Both the position numbers and the translations under genes were made by a program. From Agrostemma githago (lineage: Eukaryota; Streptophyta; Magnoliopsida; Caryophyllales; Caryophyllaceae), in contig OY288259.1 of NCBI GenBank assembly GCA_958450325.1, positions 28,700,734 through 28,764,733 on the forward strand: 64,000 nt of DNA. Reading direction: 5' to 3'. Below are positions 10,874 to 23,055 of this stretch, in pieces; the stretch's first letter is position 1, and the number at the start of each line of letters is the position of its first letter. The notes beneath the pieces were generated by a model. It did not search any database. It worked only from the letters and a program-made list of their open reading frames with translations, and was not told where the DNA came from.

Positions 10874-11096
10874 TCAACAACTCTTATAAATTCATAAGTT
10901 TCAGTGTTAAAGTTACACAAAAAGTGCATAAAGTTACACGAGATGAGTTTTAAAGTTGCACTTTATCACTTGAAGTGATAACAATGCTGAATGTTATAGT
11001 TACATATCAATCTTGAATAAATGCAACTTTAACGTATGTCAACTGTAACTTTAATATAGACTTAATTGCATGTGGTGAACTTATTTGATCCCTTTT

Positions 11097-11181
11097 CTAT
11101 ATATATATATATATAGATATATATAGATAGATAGATAAATAGATATAGAGAGAGAGAGAGAGGAGAGAGGGGGGAGGGGGG
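11097..11181. repeat. TA/GATA/GA microsatellite
   Basis: Alternating (TA)n, (GATA)n and (GA)n tracts ending in a G-rich run. Together with the tract at 10621-10873 it brackets about 220 bp of non-repetitive DNA. Confidence 0.9.
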
Positions 11182-12100
11182 GCAAGATCTGGTACATTTG
11201 TCATATTTGATACAATTTACCTCTTAATTGTAACCATTAGATCTCACATGATCAAGAGTTGAGATAAAAACTCTCTAAATTCCGAAAGAATTTTTTCTTA
11301 GATTTTTATAGTTATTTCGATGTACAAACAAGATTATTTTTATAAATAAGCATAGTTATTTTATACTTAGTTCAATTGTTTACTGAGAATAATGTTATTA
11401 AGTTATTTCAATATAGAAACTCAGTTATTGTAACGAATAACTTGTGTTATTATATTGGACTACAACTCAAATATAATCAATTTTAGAATAATGTTATTTG
11501 ATTTTACGTAGTTTGTCCAATGTAATCAATTCAATTTTAGAATAATGTTATCTGATTTTACAAAGTTTGTCCAATGTGAAACTCAACTATTGTAATGAAT
11601 AACTCATGTTATTGTATGGAATGAAAAATCTTTCATATCATTGAGGGCGCACCCAACAAAGAAAATCTCGCTAAAAGACAAAAAAACAAAAAAGATGGGG
11701 TTAGTTAGCTGGTTATAAAACACAGTAACTAGTTATAATGAAATAACTGTAAGAATAGTATAGAATAACTGCAACAATAATATAGATAACTGGAATAACA
11801 TAATAAAATAATTAGGGTTTAGGGTATTTCTGTTATGAAATAATATGTAGTTATTTTAAAGTTCATATTCAAGTATTTCATTGTTTATATTCAAGTATTG
11901 TAATATTCATAATTTTGATTTTTAATCTTTTAAACAAAAATTACTCGGATAGTGTATTAAAACATGTGGAATAACACACAAACCCTGAAATTTACTCAAG
12001 AAAATTGACTGAAAACTAGATTACTAACAACAATAACAAAATGAAAATTAGAAAATATATGCGAAAGTGGACGATATTTGAAGGAGGTAAAAGATCCTAC

Positions 12101-12103
<3 letters not shown>
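11182..12103. other. AT-rich interior of CACTA 1
   Basis: Non-coding. ATAACT/AGTTAT-type words and a TTGTCCAATGT motif recur several times between 11390 and 11770. No gene or clear element end is seen. Confidence 0.4.

Positions 12104-12152
<49 letters not shown>
12104..12152. repeat. (TA)n tract
   Basis: About 24 TA units, directly before the right subterminal repeats of CACTA 1. Confidence 0.95.
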
Positions 12153-12155
<3 letters not shown>

Positions 12156-12385
12156 AGGCGTGTTATTCATAAATGTGCCAGAAAACAAAGACTTATCTGA
12201 GGCGTCTTATTTAAAATTCTGCCGCAAATAGAGTGTTTATTTGCGGCTTTTTATGGAAAACGCCGCTAATAATGCCCAATTTGCGACTTCGTTGAAAAGC
12301 CGCAAATAACTAATTTGCTGCGACGCCTAAAACGCCGCAAATGAATGGTTTTTTGGAGCTGCAAATTACATATTTTCTACTAGTG

Positions 12386-13269
12386 TTATGATCTTTTGTG
12401 AATATGTCAGCTTGTTGTTCCTCCGTAGGAATGTAAGATGTCGCCATAGTTCCCTTTACTAATTGTTCCCCATGAAGTGACAGTCTATCTCGATATGCTT
12501 TGTTCTTTCATGAAACACGGGGTTTCTCGCAATATGTAGGGCCCCTTCGTTGTCACAATATAGGCGAATTGGTTGCTCATGCTTAATTCTCAAGGATTTC
12601 AAGAAAGATTTTAACTATACGAGCTCACTTGTTAATGTCGTTATAGCTCTGTACTTTGCTTCTACCGAGGAGCGTGACACGGTAAGCTGCTTCTTAGTCT
12701 TCCCAGAAACGGGTGATCCACCGAAAGTCACCAAATAACCGGTTAAGAATTGCCTCGTTAACGGGCAACCCGCATGGTCAGAATCAGTATAACCTACCAA
12801 TTCCAAACTTTTTCCCTTCTCGATAATTATTCCTCGGTCCAACGAGCCCTTCACGTATCTCACAACCAGCAGTGTTGCATCCCAATGTTCTTTTCTTGGT
12901 GCCTGCATGAATCGTGATAATATATGCACCAAAGAAATTAACTCCGGTCTCGTAACAGTCAAATAAATTAAACATCTTACGAGCCTCTATATTTGCTCAC
13001 ATCGCGAAGCTCGTACCTTCCTGCCATGGCCAATTTGTGTTGTTGTTCCATGGGAGTCCCTACTAGTTTAACTCCACTTAGGACACTTCAGAGACAATTT
13101 CCAAAGCGTATTTTCTTTGTCCAAGAAATAATCCTCTCGACCCATGTGTTATTTCTATCCCAAGGAAATTCTTCAATTTTTCCAAATCTTTGATGCTAGA
13201 ATTATTGTTCGGGAAGATCTTAAAATTGGGACAAGCTTCATTTGAATTTCCCACCAAGATCATGTCATC
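12386..13269 (-). pseudogene. Copia pol fragment: reverse transcriptase C-terminus and RNase H
   Basis: Minus-strand frames together give the second half of a Ty1/Copia pol. First comes the RT end (IKDLEKLKNFLGIEI, LGQRKYALEIV), then the connection (LAMAGRYELRDVSKY, VTRPELISLVHILSRFMQ). Then comes RNase H (GYTDSDHAGCPLTRQFLTGY, KTKKQLTVSRSSVEAKYRAI), and finally the tail with RLYCDNEGALHIARNPVFHERTKHIEID split over a later frame. At least three frameshifts and several stops make it a pseudogene. The upstream part of pol and gag are missing because LTR F is inserted at 13269/13270. The downstream end resumes at 7090 beyond CACTA 1. Confidence 0.92.
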
Positions 13270-13425
13270 TGTAATCCCCTAGAAAATCTAACAAAATACA
13301 GTGGCGGAAACACTTTAGAGTTAGGATTAAAACACACCGACAAACTATATCTTCTTAAAAGAAATGGTATGTCAATACAAAGGCCACTTTTTACAAAAGA
13401 GCTAAAATGAAAATTCTCCAAACGG

Positions 13426-13576
13426 CACTACAACAAATCATCACTTGCGCCACGGAAATTTTGTTGCCACAGCTACTTGCGCCATGGAAAATTTACCGTG
13501 GCAAATAGTCTAACCATGAGAATTTGACACTTGCGCCACGAAAATAAATGTGGCTAGGTTATGATTTGTTGTAGTG
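13426..13576. mobile_element. 151-bp mini-CACTA (MITE-sized) with CGG duplication
   Basis: It begins CACTACAACAAATCATCACTT and ends with the inverted GATTTGTTGTAGTG. CGG lies immediately outside both ends (13423-13425 and 13577-13579). The same LTR at about 31660-31680 has the uninterrupted site AAACGGGTTTATA, which is the empty site. Inside are CTTGCGCCACG subterminal repeats like those of the 2.25-kb element at 20326-22572, so the larger one or its autonomous relative probably mobilised it. Confidence 0.93.
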
Positions 13577-15821
13577 CGGGTTTATAAAAATCCATAAACA
13601 AGAATGAAAAAGAGTATGATCCACGCTACTCGCTAGCTCATACCCAAAACCGAACAACAAATATTTGTCATGTTATAAACATAACAGCCACATTAGTAGG
13701 GAGTAACCCAGACGTTCTCCAGCCATATTATATTATATGGAAAATAATAGTATTACTATATCAAAATAATTATAATGAAAAGCATTAAATGATATAATAA
13801 AAAATAAGCTTTCGAAAAATACTTCAAATATTGGAACAATAAAATCAGAACAAGTTTTCAGAAGAAAACTTCAAATATATATTTGCCAACCTGCAAACCC
13901 AAATGTTTCGATAATAATAAAAATATTTAAAACGGCGTTATGGATAGGATTAGTGTAGAAGGCCAGACTTTCACTAGGAGAATACAAAAAATTAGCTTCG
14001 AGAACTTAGCTCAAACAAATCAAACTTCCATCTCTAATTAGGCTACTCAACCATAATAGGACAACGACTTATAAATGCGTGGTCCTAGTTTAAGATGATA
14101 TGTACACCCCTCCCGAGCACAATAAATACTCAGTTCAACCCAACGGCGTCTTACACTGCGAGGCACGAGCTTAAGAAAATATACACACACTTCCAAACAC
14201 AATATATGTTCAGTTCAACAATCAGTGTGTCTCATAAAGACACACTAGCCTTATAGTTCATGGTAAAAACATAAACCCCAGAGCATATATTACTCTAAAC
14301 CTCACACTGGTCTTTATTCCATAACTTCTAAACAAAGCCATTATCGATATAAACAAAAGATATGATCTTTGTAAATAATATGAAGATAAAAGGAATAAAC
14401 ATTTTATATTAAATGGAAACTTTTTATAAATAGAAACTTATTAATTTTTGAAACTTACTTAAAATAGAAATACTCTTATAGAAAATACATAAGTTATTAA
14501 AATAGGGGAAATGTATTAAAAAACATTTCTAACAAAATTAATATTTTATTATTATCGTCATTATCCTAACTTTAATATATTTCTACATCCATTACTAAAA
14601 AACTATAAATCAAATAAGATCAGTCAAAGTATAGTATTTTATAAATAATTAAGAGAATCGAGTTAAAACAATAAATGTTTGGAATAAAGATGTTTTAAGA
14701 AAATGATATCAGAATTAATTGAGTCAACGAGTTTTATAAATGAAATGAATTTTATAAAGGTTTCAAATTATTTTTAGCAAATAAGTTTTATTAATAAATA
14801 ATACGGATTTTACTAAGAATAGTCAATTGTAAACAAATATGAAATTATTAGTGAAAATAGTCTCGACTAAAAATATATTTAAAACAAAATCCACTATTTT
14901 CTCATTTATTAATATAAGTCGTAGGACAAAATTAATTTAATTAACAAGTCCTCAAATCTCGATTATTATATTAAAATACAATTTTAAGTTAAAAATTAGA
15001 AATTAACGAAATATGACGAAAATATGAAATCGATATTATTTAGTTACTAGTGTCACGATAACCAAAAAAATATTATAACGATCATAAGTAATTAAATTAC
15101 TAATGATTTATAAAATGATATTGAATACTTGTAAAATATTTATAAAGCACACGATTTAAAAGAATAATTTTTGCAAATAATAAATAGGTAAGATTTAGAA
15201 AATCGAAGGTAAATTATTTACTACATACTACTACTCAATCGTATAATATATTACCGAGTAATGTCCTAAAGTTACCTTGAGTAAAGCCATCAATAACGTG
15301 TCTTACTTGTAGTCCAAGCTCCAATAGTAACGCCTTTAAGCTCCAAGTAGTATACCCGATAATCTTCAAGCATGATTCTCCACGACAAACATGTTGACAA
15401 ACCAAAAGAATGAGATAAGGGTATTCGACACAAGATGAAAAGGAAATTAACGTGTCAAAAATGACACGATGGCTGAATTTAATGGAGTCGTATATGACCA
15501 CATAAAGACCTGAATTAGCTCACAACCGAATCGCCAAATTGAGGAGAAGAATGAGCAGAATATGGATACAAAATGAGATGGAAGAATGAGTACCGATTTG
15601 AATAACAACAATGGCAAGAAGATCATCACCACAAGATGAACGGGATAAGAAGAAAAAGAAGAAGAAGACCAGGACCATGACAACAATAGTAGCAGCAATA
15701 ACGGATTGAAAAACGATAATGAACAGCAACATCGGCAGGAACGAACTGACACGAACAGAATAAGAAAGTCCGTAAACAACATCAGCAATGGATATAACGG
15801 ACGAAGAAGAAGTAGAGTTGT

Positions 15822-15851
15822 AGAAGAAGAAGAAGAAGAAGAAGAAGAAAG
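15822..15851 (+). repeat. (GAA)n tract in LTR F
   Basis: Ten or so GAA units in a wider purine-rich, CAG/CAA-containing block. Corresponding tracts occur in the other family-1 LTRs near 20252-20277, 23010-23052 and 55500-55575. Confidence 0.9.
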
Positions 15852-18800
15852 AAGAACCATAATGTAGAAGGACAACAATATTCACGAAAACTGAAAGACG
15901 GGACGATAACCAGAACATAGAATTCGGGGAAATCAACAATAGTTGCAGCAACAGGCAGACACCAGCAATGACAACCTGTGGACGCCTGTCCGCAGCACCC
16001 AGCGCCTTTGGCGCACCCACGCGGAACCTCCGGTTTGTCACGGCGGCCACCCACGCGGCCCCTTTCCGATCGAGGGCCGGTACGATCTCGCGTACGGGAC
16101 GACGTGTCGGACATCGATTTGGTTGACGATTCGGATTGTACTTGACAGATGCAGACACCCGTGTTTCAGTTAGAATCGATCGAAACATGGTTGTAAATGT
16201 TTAAAAACCGATATGTTTGGTAAGACGACCTATTTTGTGAATCGAATTTGTTGCCAATTTGTGAAGTCGCCACCGAGTGAATAATGGGGACTCGGAAATC
16301 GTTCAAGTCAACTTTGACCCTTAGCCGGCTCAAAGTTGAGTGGCACGGGACTTAAAGATAAAGACTTCTAGCCTTAAGCACTCCATGCCTGGAATGACTC
16401 TCATTGCCAATGGTTTCGGAAATCCGGAAACCGTTGATTCTGAGTAAGGGGTGAGGGTACGTATTGGAAATTCAACATCCGATAGACATCGACACCCAAT
16501 CCCGCCCCCACATTGCGACCTCTACTAATCAATCGGTGGGCTGATAAATTTGTTTCGTAATTGTGGCGGAAGTACGATAACATCCGTTGTTTTAACCCTA
16601 TGTCTTTGTTATGTCGGTTGCTTGAGGACAAGTAAATTTATTGTCGTCGAAGTAGTTGTGTTTACATTCTTTGCATGCGATTTCACTTGACAAGTAAGCC
16701 ATGAAAAGATGCACGTAGAAGAGTAGAGAGTACTAAGTATTATATGTATTACCAAATCAGGTTTAATGTGATAATATGGATATTAGTCATTCCCGTGGTA
16801 TACCTTACCTGGTATTCTGCTTAAGATGCGTCGGTTCGACATTAATAGAGATGCATCGAACCGTGTATGGTGAGCACCAGGATTAATATGGAATCTGACC
16901 ATCACTTTATCCAGTTTTAGTTTATTTATGTTTTGAATTCCGTGTTCGGTGATTTAGCATGCGATTATAAGGTCACAAAAGCAGTAAATCATACGAAAGC
17001 GATAAATGTGAAATGTAAGTAAATCACATAGTGAGGAGTTGCACCCTCGGAGTGTACACTAAACGAGACACGATGCGTAGATGGTTGAAAACGGATCTCG
17101 AAACTACTCGGGTTTAGTTAGGGTATTTTAGTGCTTATGGTTGAAGTTGTAGACGTTGGGTATATTTATAACGTGCAATGGACCTAGCGTTCATACTTGA
17201 CATTATCGAAGTGCATAATAAAAGTGCAAAATGTAAAGTTTTTTTTAAACGACAATCTTGTGACGATTCGACTTCGAGGCGGATCCTCCTAGCTTGTCCT
17301 GCGGTGAATTCGACAGCGCTTCACTACTACAGCTAGTTCTGCGGTGAATCCGGCAGAGCTTCGCTGCTATACTCGGAGTTTGCTAGTCGAGCGTAGGTGC
17401 CCCTCTATTCGAGTGGAGTGCTAGAGCAATGAGGAGTAGCATCAATTTGCTTATCGGGACAACAATCGAGTGGATCGTACTTAGTGTCAGAGTGCGACCT
17501 AAGTTAGAGAAGAAGAGGGGGAGAGCGAATTGTGAGAGAAATGATTCATGAATTCGTAAGTTGTCAAAATGAGTGAAATGAGGGGGGGTATTTATATTTG
17601 TTCACGTAGTTCAAATTAAACATTAGGAGGCTTGACCCCTTGCGCACCAGGACTCAGTCGCCTGGTGTCATGCGCGTGAAGACTGGGAGGCCTGGAATTT
17701 TAAAGATCCGATTTCGAAACTTTCCAAAATGAAGAAGATGCGTATATTAACGTTGCTTGGAGATTATGGGTTTCCATGAACGCTAGCGCGTCAAGCGCCG
17801 GATGGGTCTCGGGCTCGTGTCTCGAGGTTCGCTCGTCCCGATGCGTTGACCCGGGTTTGACTTTGAATATTACGGGACCGGTTCGGGGACCCATTGTCAG
17901 AATTGACTCTAATTAGTGTCGACGTGACAGTAACGACACGACTATTTTGATGTCAAATTAATTTCTTCGAGTAATTATTTGATTCGTTTTATAAAAAAAT
18001 AACCTAAAACATCGTAATCTCGCGTCGGTATAATGCCCTGGAAATTCTAACGCAATACAGTGGCAAAAACACTGTAGAGTTGGGATTAAAACACACTGAC
18101 AAACTTTATCTTATTAAAAGAAATGGTAAGTCAATACAAAGACCAGTTTTTGCCAAAGGGCTAAAATAAAATTCCTCAAACGGGTTTATACAAACCATAA
18201 GTACACACAAATGAAGGAGTAGGATCCATGCTACTCGCTAGCTCACACTTAAAACCCAACAACAAATACCTGTCATGTTATAAATATAACAGCCACATCA
18301 GTGGGGAGCAACTCGGACGTTGTCCCAGCCATAGTATTTCATATGGAAAATAATAATATTATTATATCAAAATTTTTAAAATGAGAAAACATCAAAACGA
18401 TATAATAAAAATAAGTTTTGAACGAAACTTAAAGCACTTGCCAACCTGCAAGTTAAAATCAACCGATAATAATAATATTCAAAAATGGCGTTACGGATAG
18501 GATTGGTGTGCACAAGGCTAGACATTCACCAGGAGAATACTAAAAACTAGCTTCGAGAACTTAGTTCGAGAAAATCAAACTTGGATCTCTAACTAGGCTA
18601 CTCAACCATAATAGGACGACGACTTATAAATGTGTGACCCTAGTTTAAGATAATATGCACACCTTACCCGACCACCATAAATACTCAGTTCAACCCGACG
18701 GCGTCTTTCATTGCGAGGCACGAGTTTAAGGTCAAAATGCACACACACTCCTGAATACCATATATGCTCGGTTCAACAACTAGTGTGCCCATAAAGACAC

Positions 18801-20812
18801 AGCAACCTTATAGTTGATGGCAAAAACGTAAACCCCAGAATATATTACTCTAGACCTCACACTTGTCCTTATTGCATAATTCCGAAACAAGCCATTATCC
18901 ATATAAACAAAAGATATAATCAATATAAATAATCTGGAGATAAAAGAAGTAGTCTTATTTAAAATAGAAATAGTCTTATAGAAAATACGTAAGTTATTAA
19001 AATAAGTGAAATGTATAGAAATAACATTTCTAACAAAATTAACGTTTTATTATTATCGTCGTTATTGTAACTTTAATATATTTCAAAATCCATTACTAAA
19101 ATATAAATTAAAATAGAATAAGTCAAAGTATAGTATTTTATAAATAATTCGAAAAATCGAGTTAAAGCGATAAATTTTCGGAAAAGAGATGTTTTAAGAA
19201 AATGATATCAAAATTAATTGATTCATCGGATTTTATAAATAAAATGAATTTTACAAAGGTTTCAAATTATTTTTAGAAAATATCTTTTATTAATAAATAA
19301 TACGGATTTTACTAAAAATAGTCAATCAGAAATAAATAAGAGATTATTAGTGAAAATAATCTTGACTAAAAATATATTTAAAACAAAAGCTACTATTTTC
19401 TCATTTATTAATATAAGTCGTAGGATGAAATTAATTTAATTAACAAGTCCTCAAATCTCGATTATTGTATTAAAATACGATTTCAAGTTAAAAATTAGAC
19501 ATTAACGAAATATGTCGAAGCTATGAAATAGATATTATTTAGTTAATAGTCTCACGATAACCAACAAAATATTATAATGATCATAAACAATAAAATTACT
19601 AACGATTTATAAAACGATATCGAAAGTTGTAAAATATTGAAGGTACACAATTTTAAAAAAATTATTATTAGCAATATAGTAAATAGCTAAAATTGGAAAG
19701 CCGATGTTAAAATATTTACTACATACTAGTACTCGAACATACGATATAAAATCGAGTAACGTCCTAAAGTTACCTTTAGTCGATATCTGAGCGATCACGT
19801 ACGTGCCTTTCTTGATTAGACCAAGCTCAAACCTTAGAACTTGAAAGCCGATTCAATAAAACTCTGAGGCCTTCACGAAACGAAAATGAACGAGATTGGA
19901 ATAAGGAAAATCGGGGAAAAACGAGAAGGACAAGATAAAGGAAATCGTAAACAGAAGCAACACAAAGAGGAGGAACAATGCTACAGTTGCAGCAGCACAT
20001 GCAAAACGAAGATGGAGAGAAGAACGAGATGAAAGGAAAGTAACGAGCAGGTGGTATGCACAGCTAAAACATGACGACAACAGCACGATGACGAGCAACA
20101 ACAGTCGAACGACAATAATAGTAAGGACAACAGTAATAGTGGAAAGAACACGAAAACAGTAACAAGATTAAGACGACAACAGGAACAATTGAGCAGTATC
20201 GTAACACGACACCAGTACGACAAAACCGAATAGCAACAATAGTAGCAGTAAATAAGAAGAAGAAGAAGAAGAAGAAAAGGATTACAGTACAACAGGCAAC
20301 ATCTGCAGAACGTTACGACACAACACACTACAACAAATTGACACTTGCTCCACGAATTTTGCCACGGTAATTTGTTATTCGTGGCTAATTTTTACCTTGC
20401 CACGAAAAATTTTTGATTCATTCCCTGGGGAAAAAAATATGCCACGGGACAATTTTTACCGTGACTAAAATTCACTTGCGCCACAAATTTTATTAAAGTC
20501 GTGGCCAATAATCACTCTTGCCATGAAAGATGGCACACTCGTGGCAAAAATATATTTAGCCACGAATTTGTTCTGTGACAAATATTTTTTAGTCACGATG
20601 CAATTAACTTCCATGACGGAAATATTTTTTCGCCACTAATTTAATAAATGCATATGGCTAATGTGGTTCTTCAGACTTAAATCAAATTGCTTTCAAGTTA
20701 AGCCGAATGTCAAATATTGGTCTTAAAAAATTCATTAAAATTTAAATGTATAGATAATAAGAAAGTAAATAAAAATATTAAAATTGTAAAATTTTATTAC
20801 TTAAAAAAAATA

Positions 20813-21017
20813 CTCCCTCCGAGTTCCTATTATTGTCCGAAAAGATTTTGGGTGTAAAATAAGGATGGAAAATGAGTGACTCAAAAAAGAATAAGGAAGA
20901 GAGAGAAATGGAAAAGTAAATGTTAGCCACACCTTGATGGCCTAAAAAGAAAAGTGGGACAAATATCAAACTCACCTCAAAAAGGAAAGCGAGACAATAA
21001 TAAGAACTCGGAGGGAG
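20813..21017. mobile_element. Stowaway-like MITE (Tc1/mariner type), 205 bp
   Basis: Inverted termini of about 25 bp beginning CTCCCTCCGAGTTCCTATTA, flanked by TA on both sides (20811-20812, 21018-21019). It is a paralogue of the MITE at 33049-33255. It lies inside CACTA 2. Confidence 0.93.
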
Positions 21018-22125
21018 TATTTGTTATTCTTTTACTTATTTCTAAGAAAAAAATTGATTATTTGTAAAATTAAATACAAGAAAACTTTGGTTGTCTAATT
21101 TGTTGATTTTCAATTAATCATAATTTTTTAAGTACTAATTTGTCTTAATTTGACAATATGTCTAATTAAATTATATTATCTTAAGTATGAATTTTGAAAG
21201 ACCGGATGATAATTAAATAGTGTGATATATGCTAATGCGGCGTACATAGCATATCAAGTGACCCGAAATGACTCATAACCGCAACTTTCGAGCTTTGTAT
21301 TTTTCTTTCAAATTATTGATTTATTTTTTTACAATATTTTCAGTGTAAAAAAAAGTCGAATTTTTAACTCGTATTAAGAATTCTAATCGATCAGTACTTT
21401 TTTTTATGGAATTAACTTTGACTACGAAAGCAGTGATTTTTTTTATAAATTAATTGTTTTCAAGTTGTTTGGTTTGGAAGAAAGATTAATATTTTAGAAA
21501 GTCGTACATTTGTTTAATAATCAGTCAAAATTATTTTTCAAAAAAAGAGAGGTATAGATGAGAAAAATAAATAATTAACAAATACAATAAAATCTAATAA
21601 TTAAGGACTACTAGTGAGAAAATTAAAAATTAATTTATCTACAACTGTCTAATTCAATAACTATTCTGTAATATTATTTGGAAGATATTTTAAAAAATGA
21701 ATATAAATAAAAATTTACTTAATGAAAAAGAAAATTCGGGTAAAATTTTAAGTAGACAAGAGGAAACTCGATAAGGATAAAAAACTGAGGAAATAAAATA
21801 ACGACCGATAGTTCAAAGTAAATAAAATATCTAATTATACCTATAATGAAAGAAAAAACATATCGAAAGAACTAGCAATAAAAGAACGTGGAAAATAGAA
21901 ATTAAAATACAAATATCGATAAATTAATGAAATCATGAGTCCAAATGTCGATTTCGAAAGTGGTTTTTTTTACCGGAATATTTTTTTTAATCCTAAATAT
22001 GTAAATCATCTGAGGAAAACAATTAATTACTCAAAAGTAAATGTAGTTTGTGGAAAAAAAAGATCACTTTAAAAGAATTCAAACCAATGATTATGTCAAT
22101 AAAGTTCAAATTCATTTCTGGTAGC

Positions 22126-22211
22126 TGGCCATAAGAACTCCACAGTTAAGCATGCTTGGGTGAGAGTAGTGTTAAGATGGGTGACCTCCTGGTAAGGCTC
22201 TTCGATGCGTA
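22126..22211 (+). ncRNA. 5S rRNA-derived sequence (possibly Cassandra-like) inside CACTA 2
   Basis: This stretch matches the 3' two thirds of plant 5S rRNA. It keeps the three internal promoter parts: box A region AGTTAAGCATGCT, intermediate element GAGAGTAGTG and box C region AGATGGGTGACC, followed by CTCCTGG. The 5' third of 5S rRNA is not recognisable. Cassandra-type terminal-repeat retrotransposons carry such a 5S domain in their LTRs and share the GGCCATAAGAACTCC start seen here, so it may be a remnant of one. I see no Cassandra LTR ends. Unlikely to be a functional 5S gene. Confidence 0.75.
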
Positions 22212-23004
22212 CGTCTGGTAAAATTAAATGATATTGAAATGAATCAGCTATAAAGCTAGTAACCGTTCCAAATGTGACTACTCTAAGGGTAGTGACTTCT
22301 TACGGTTATTAATTTATAATATATTTTTTAACCGGAATAAATATTTTGTCACAAACGTAATTAGCCACGGGATAATCCGTGACAATTTTAGCCACGGGAG
22401 ACATCGTGGCGATAAAATCAATACTTGCCACAGGTTTTTTTTCCGTGGCTATTTGTTTACCACGACCACTTGCGCCACATATGGTCTTTCCGTGGCAAAC
22501 TACTTTAGCCACGAAAATTTAGCACTTTTGCCACGAATTTAGCCGTGGCCCAAGTGCTCATTTGTAGTAGTGACAGGCGAAAAAAAACTCAACAAAACGA
22601 CACTAGAACTATCATCAACAACGGAGAAAAATAGAAAGGATAAGCATCAGAACAAGGAAGAAGAAACAGGGTCACCAACTGACGGATTTAGCCGATAAAA
22701 GACAACAACGAATGGCGGTATAGAATAAATGTAACAACAACAAGGACGTCAATAACAACAGCAAACGCACCAAGAGCAGCAAAGTTAGGACAAAGAAGAA
22801 GAAGAAAAAGAAGGGGAAGCGGGTAGCAGATCAACAACAGTAGCAACAACGTACAACTCGACAGCAATAGCAGCAAAAACGAGCAGGAAAAGAAGAGCAA
22901 AAAGGAAAAGAACATGAGATCAAACATAAATAACGAAATCAGGAGAAGAAAAAGGATAACAGTATATCTGCAACAACAGCACAACGACGAGAAGAAGAAA
23001 GGAA

Positions 23005-23055
23005 AACGAAGAAGAAGGAGAAGAAGAAGAAGAAGAAGAAGAAGAAGAAGAAGGA
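23005..23055 (+). repeat. (GAA)n-rich tract in LTR I
   Basis: Purine-only run of GAAGAA/GAAGG units. The plus-strand arginine-rich and minus-strand Phe/Leu-rich ORFs over it are artefacts of this composition. Confidence 0.9.

Larger units (their letters stand above)
7091..12385. mobile_element. CACTA (En/Spm-type) transposon 1, about 5.3 kb
   Basis: The left end is CACTTGTAGAAAA and the right end, read inward, is CACTAGTAGAAAA. Both are followed by the subterminal motif ATTTGCAG, and further copies of GCCGCAAAT/CTGCGG occur in the terminal 200 bp on each side. It separates the two halves of the Copia pol gene (12386 and 7090), which proves insertion. The flanking triplets (TCT at 7088-7090, TTA at 12386-12388) do not match, so the 3-bp duplication is lost. 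No transposase could be recognised. The inside holds a pyrimidine-rich tandem repeat, exon-like pieces (9450-10398) and microsatellites. Confidence 0.75.
13270..15976 (-). mobile_element. Family-1 LTR F, left part (inserted in Copia RT)
   Basis: The plus strand starts TGTAATCCCCTAG, the same terminus as at 31516 and 53263, exactly where the Copia reading frame stops. No primer-binding site lies outside it, so this is a solo or 3' LTR. It continues to 15976, where the family-2 LTR E is inserted. A short remainder follows at 24108 to about 24145, after which the sequence changes to the leader of element G. ORFs on its minus strand are trinucleotide-tract artefacts. Confidence 0.8.
20326..22572. 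mobile_element. CACTA transposon 2, non-autonomous, 2.25 kb, ACA duplication
   Basis: Left end CACTACAACAAATTGACACTT, right end CATTTGTAGTAGTG (inverted). ACA is duplicated at 20323-20325 and 22573-22575. Many copies of GCCACG/CGTGGC lie in the terminal 300 bp on the left (20340-20640) and 210 bp on the right (22350-22560), the usual transposase-binding subterminal arrays. No transposase ORF is present. It carries a Stowaway MITE (20813-21017) and a 5S-rRNA-derived stretch (22126-22211). Confidence 0.95.

Noticed and set aside
10639..10929. 96-codon minus-strand ORF
   Set aside because: Purely the (GA)n/(TA)n microsatellite read as Ser-Leu and Ile-Tyr repeats.
15447..16188. Overlapping minus-strand ORFs of 110-222 codons
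   Set aside because: They run over GAA/GAC triplet tracts and across the boundary between LTRs F and E; composition is Ser/Leu/Phe repeats with no domain.
22126..22211. Functional 5S rRNA gene
   Set aside because: The 5' third is missing, there is no tandem unit, and it lies inside a transposon.
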